From Coriobacteriales bacterium (GTDB taxonomy: Bacteria > Actinomycetota > Coriobacteriia > Coriobacteriales > UBA8131), in contig JAISJA010000102.1 in assembly GCA_031261765.1 (NCBI GenBank), positions 1 to 13,364 on the forward strand: 13,364 bases of DNA, written 5' to 3'. Positions 11,105-13,364 of the stretch are shown piece by piece. How positions within the stretch are numbered: position 1 is the first letter of the stretch; each line of letters begins with the position of its first letter. The notes beneath the pieces were generated by a model. The model was not told where the DNA came from and did not search any database. It was given only the letters and a program-made list of their open reading frames with translations. The position numbers and the translations under genes were made by a program.

Positions 11105-13364
11105 TTAGCAGGGAAGCAACGGTGCGTTAAGACGGGCCAGCAATTCGCTGGCGCTGGCGTTAAGGGCCCATGTCGAGAAGTCCTCGAACGCGTCCGCCTC
11201 GTCTAGCCCCTCGCGATACCGTATGGAGTCCTCAAGGTTCACCTTCTGCGACGGCTCGTTTATCGTTATGCCGAATACCTCTTCGGGCTCGTACTGGGGC
11301 TGAGGGTCGAGATGGGATTGGGGCTGCGGGTCGGACTCGGGCTGGGATTGGGGCTGGAGCTGCGATTTGATATTATCATGCTCGTTAGATAGTATACTAG
11401 CTTGCATGAGCCCAAGGTCACAGAACGTCGCTATGCCGTTTTTTATGGCGGCCGCGTTAAGCTCGAACGTCTTATCGAAATGCTTACATTGTCGCAATAT
11501 GTCGTTTGCCGTACACGTAAGCTGCGCGTTGGCGGAAGCGACCACACCTATGGCAGGCGGTATGTCAGCGCCCACGCTGTAACACGCGCCCCTTAGCACG
11601 CGCCAAAGCGTGCCAAGTTGCGCGCGGGCAGGCGCGTCTATTGCCAATATGGACTTATTTATATATGTATCATCATAGCCATATAGCATGTGAACACACG
11701 CGGGTTCACCGTTGCGCCCGGCACGACCAGACAGCTGGTTGAACTCGATTGCCGAAAACGGCATGTGGTACAACACGACGTCGCTTATGTCAGGAATGTT
11801 TATGCCCTCTCCAAACGCGCTTGTGGACACCACGCACGTGGCGTCGCCAGTGCGGAACGCTTCTTCAAGCCGCAAGCGCAGGTCACGTTCCAACCCGGCG
11901 TGATAGAAGATTATACGGCTGCCAACCTGCGGCAGCATCTTGCGCAACGTTCGCGTTAGGGTAATAGCGGTAGCCCGCGAGTTAACGTATATTATGCTCT
12001 TGTTACATTGGGCTATCATATTAGCAATATAGTAATCGCGCGACGTATTACCACGCTGGTCGTCTATCTCAAGGTTCTCGCGAACCGTGGCGTCGGTTAT
12101 GATAGCCTTTATGCCAAGCTCACTTTGTATGCCGTGCGCCGTTTGCACGTCAGCGGTGGCCGTGGTCGCCAGCACGCACGCCTGTTCGTAGCGCTGCCTT
12201 ATACGCCCTATATGCGCATAGACGCTGCGGTGGCCCTCCCCCGCCTGCGCTATATGATGCGCCTCGTCAACAACAAGGAACCCGACCTTATCGGATGGAA
12301 TATTCTGGAAATTGAAGTCCAGGAACTCAGGCGTAGTCAGTATTATGTCCAGCGGATGTTCCTGAAGGCGCTGGCCGTTAAGCCGCGCGTACAGTTCCTC
12401 GCGTTCGTCTCGCGGTGTCTCGCCGGTTAACGCGGCACAGCTAAGCCCAAAGTTACGCAGCATCTCGCTTAAATGGAACACCTGGTCTGCTATTAAAGAA
12501 CGAAGCGGATAAATGAATATGCTGGCCTTCTTGTTCACAAGCGCCTCGCGTATGGCGTTAACCTGGAAGATAAGCGACTTACCGCGCCCCGTGGCCATGA
12601 TGGACAGCGTGGAGTTGCCGCGCGCAAGCAGGTTCAGCGTGTCGCGTTGCGCCTTATGCAAGCTGCCGCGCGGGCCCAGTATCTCATGTACTATCGCGTC
12701 GATAAGCGCGTCCGGGTGACCAGCGTAGCTTTTGGCGCGTTGCTGCCAGGCGGTGCGTTCGTCGCCAAGCGCGTCAGCGACTCCTCGCGTGGATTCCGGG
12801 TCAAGCCCGGAATGACGTAAGGGGGTATCGGAATGACGTAGAGGGGCGTCGGAATGACGTAACGCAGCCGCTTCGCGGCTCGCAGAATGACGTATGGCGG
12901 TTTCGTCATCCTGCGAACGCCGTAGGCGTTGCGCAGGATCCCTTCCCTCACGCATGCCACACCAGCACACGTCTTTTATGTACAGCTTGACCTTGCGCAT
13001 GCCGCGCCACTCGTCTACCTCGGGCGCGAATATAACGTCCACGGCCTGTTCGCATGCCATATAGCTATCTATGTCGGGCGTGTTGAACCACACGGCCTCC
13101 TGTACGTGACTACCGTCGCTAACGCGGCATGAGAAGTGGTTGTGCTTCTGTCCTATAGTGCGCCTGTCGGTTAAGAACACGTTGCGAACACGGTATTGCG
13201 GACGCGGATTGCCAACGCCGCATGGCTCCAACGCGGCAAGCTCGTCAACCGCCGCAACCGTTAGGTCTGACAGGCGTATATCGGCGTCTATCCGCACTGA
13301 GGAATCGAACCGCTCGCTTGGTATCGCAGCGGCCAGGTTATGGTTGCGGGGGGGGGGCTCGTCC
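11105..13364 (-). CDS. RecJ-RecQ-type fusion: RecJ C-terminal OB domain joined to a RecQ-like DEAH helicase, 5' partial
   Basis: The frame is open to the right edge, so the GTG at 13297 is probably internal. Residues below are counted from it. Upstream codons encode NHNLAAAIPSERFD, like the GGHxxAAG segment that follows the DHH catalytic core of RecJ. Residues 1-115 match the RecJ OB domain: LSDLTVAAVDELAALEPCGV followed by GNPRPQYRV, then VDVIFAPEVDEWRGMRKVKLYI. Residues about 117-172 are a palindromic-repeat insert. A superfamily-2 helicase follows: ATGRGKS (Walker A, 235-241), TTPEFL, VVDEAHH (342-348), LATTATAD, SAFGEGINIPDI (493-504), and QLSGRAGRNG (motif VI, 521-530). A Gln/Pro/Ser linker (about 647-671) precedes a short acidic C-terminal region ending in a predicted helix. 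A plausible role is 5'-3' ssDNA exonuclease plus 3'-5' unwinding in end resection. The window does not contain the DHH nuclease core, so nuclease activity is inferred. Confidence 0.82.
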   Translation of the reverse strand, partial: DEPPPRNHNLAAAIPSERFDSSVRIDADIRLSDLTVAAVDELAALEPCGVGNPRPQYRVRNVFLTDRRTIGQKHNHFSCRVSDGSHVQEAVWFNTPDIDSYMACEQAVDVIFAPEVDEWRGMRKVKLYIKDVCWCGMREGRDPAQRLRRSQDDETAIRHSASREAAALRHSDAPLRHSDTPLRHSGLDPESTRGVADALGDERTAWQQRAKSYAGHPDALIDAIVHEILGPRGSLHKAQRDTLNLLARGNSTLSIMATGRGKSLIFQVNAIREALVNKKASIFIYPLRSLIADQVFHLSEMLRNFGLSCAALTGETPRDEREELYARLNGQRLQEHPLDIILTTPEFLDFNFQNIPSDKVGFLVVDEAHHIAQAGEGHRSVYAHIGRIRQRYEQACVLATTATADVQTAHGIQSELGIKAIITDATVRENLEIDDQRGNTSRDYYIANMIAQCNKSIIYVNSRATAITLTRTLRKMLPQVGSRIIFYHAGLERDLRLRLEEAFRTGDATCVVSTSAFGEGINIPDISDVVLYHMPFSAIEFNQLSGRAGRNGEPACVHMLYGYDDTYINKSILAIDAPARAQLGTLWRVLRGACYSVGADIPPAIGVVASANAQLTCTANDILRQCKHFDKTFELNAAAIKNGIATFCDLGLMQASILSNEHDNIKSQLQPQSQPESDPQPQSHLDPQPQYEPEEVFGITINEPSQKVNLEDSIRYREGLDEADAFEDFSTWALNASASELLARLNAPLLPC
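11285..11359 (-). repeat. Gln/Pro/Ser-rich tandem repeat linker in the helicase gene
   Basis: Imperfect repeats of a GGGCTGxGxxT-type unit on the plus strand encode, on the coding strand, alternating QPQ, SQ and DPQP steps (roughly LQPQSQPESDPQPQSHLDPQ). This is an unstructured linker between the RecQ-like domain and the C-terminal acidic segment. Unit sequences are imperfect, suggesting slippage followed by drift. Confidence 0.6.
12785..12945. repeat. Intragenic composite palindromic repeat cluster in the recJ-recQ gene
   Basis: A type-A hairpin (12793-12813) is identical to the one at 7990-8010. CGGAATGACGT starts at 12808, 12829 and 12850, a 21-bp period. A type-B right half with its inner hairpin CAGCCGC-TTC-GCGGCT and CGCAGAATGACG ends near 12892. 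A type-B hairpin in the opposite orientation follows (ATCCTGCG 12908-12915 with CGCAGGAT 12932-12939). On the coding strand it reads in frame as seven-residue units LRHSDAP and LRHSDTP, then LRHSGLDPEST. It lies exactly between the RecJ OB domain and the helicase domain. Confidence 0.9.
13348..13357. repeat. Ten-base G homopolymer near the window edge
   Basis: A run of ten G (C on the coding strand) encodes Pro-Pro-Pro directly before the RecJ GGH-like segment, where RecJ proteins usually have Gly residues. It could be a slippage-prone tract or a sequencing or assembly error at a contig end. Confidence 0.6.

Noticed and set aside
11062..11107. Terminator after the recJ-recQ gene
   Set aside because: The apparent symmetry around CCAGGCTATACGCCAGGC is mostly a direct repeat of CCAGGC; only a 3-bp GGC/GCC stem can form and there is no U tract.

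Overview
The window looks like chromosome of a moderately GC-rich anaerobic actinobacterium, most plausibly a member of the Coriobacteriia (Eggerthellales/Coriobacteriales type). This placement is inferred from the gene mix and protein style: an Asp23 protein, FakA and RecG in a row, a cytoplasmic molybdopterin oxidoreductase paired with a small two-cluster ferredoxin, and a RecJ-type C-terminus fused to a RecQ-like helicase. No rRNA or other taxonomic marker apart from rpsT is present. A notable trait is that ATA is the favourite isoleucine codon (15 of 17 over bases 49-642; 15 of 18 in the gene at 6607-7506) despite the GC-rich context.

Layout. (1) 1-1707 (+): an OPT-family transporter that enters from the left edge. 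(2) 1717-6491 (-): a convergent cluster read right to left, Asp23-family protein, then FakA (overlapping stop/start TAATG), then, after a 207-bp spacer full of inverted repeats, RecG. (3) 6607-7506 (+): a divergent homocysteine S-methyltransferase-like gene that has lost the zinc cysteines of its family. (4) 7507-7641: three hairpins forming terminators between converging genes. (5) 7642-7905 (-): rpsT (ribosomal protein S20). (6) 7985-8100: an intergenic cluster of palindromic repeats. (7) 8134-11009 (-): a two-gene operon of a Mo/W-bis-MGD oxidoreductase catalytic subunit followed by its 4Fe-4S electron-transfer subunit. (8) 11105-13364 (-): a RecJ-RecQ type fusion that runs off the right edge.

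The most striking thing is not a gene. Small palindromic repeats of several families, most sharing a GTCAT/ATGAC edge, occur at five places. Three of these are inside protein-coding genes (the OPT transporter, recG and the recJ-recQ fusion), always in frame, always between conserved domains or segments, and read through as extra low-complexity peptide. This resembles the palindromic elements known inside Rickettsia genes. Two composite copies (7987-8059 intergenic, 12790-12862 intragenic) have the same mosaic architecture: a full hairpin followed by two right-half-only copies at an exact 21-bp period. A separate long imperfect inverted repeat (4131-4240) begins at the fakA stop codon.

No tRNA, rRNA, CRISPR array, transposase, prophage or plasmid function was recognised.
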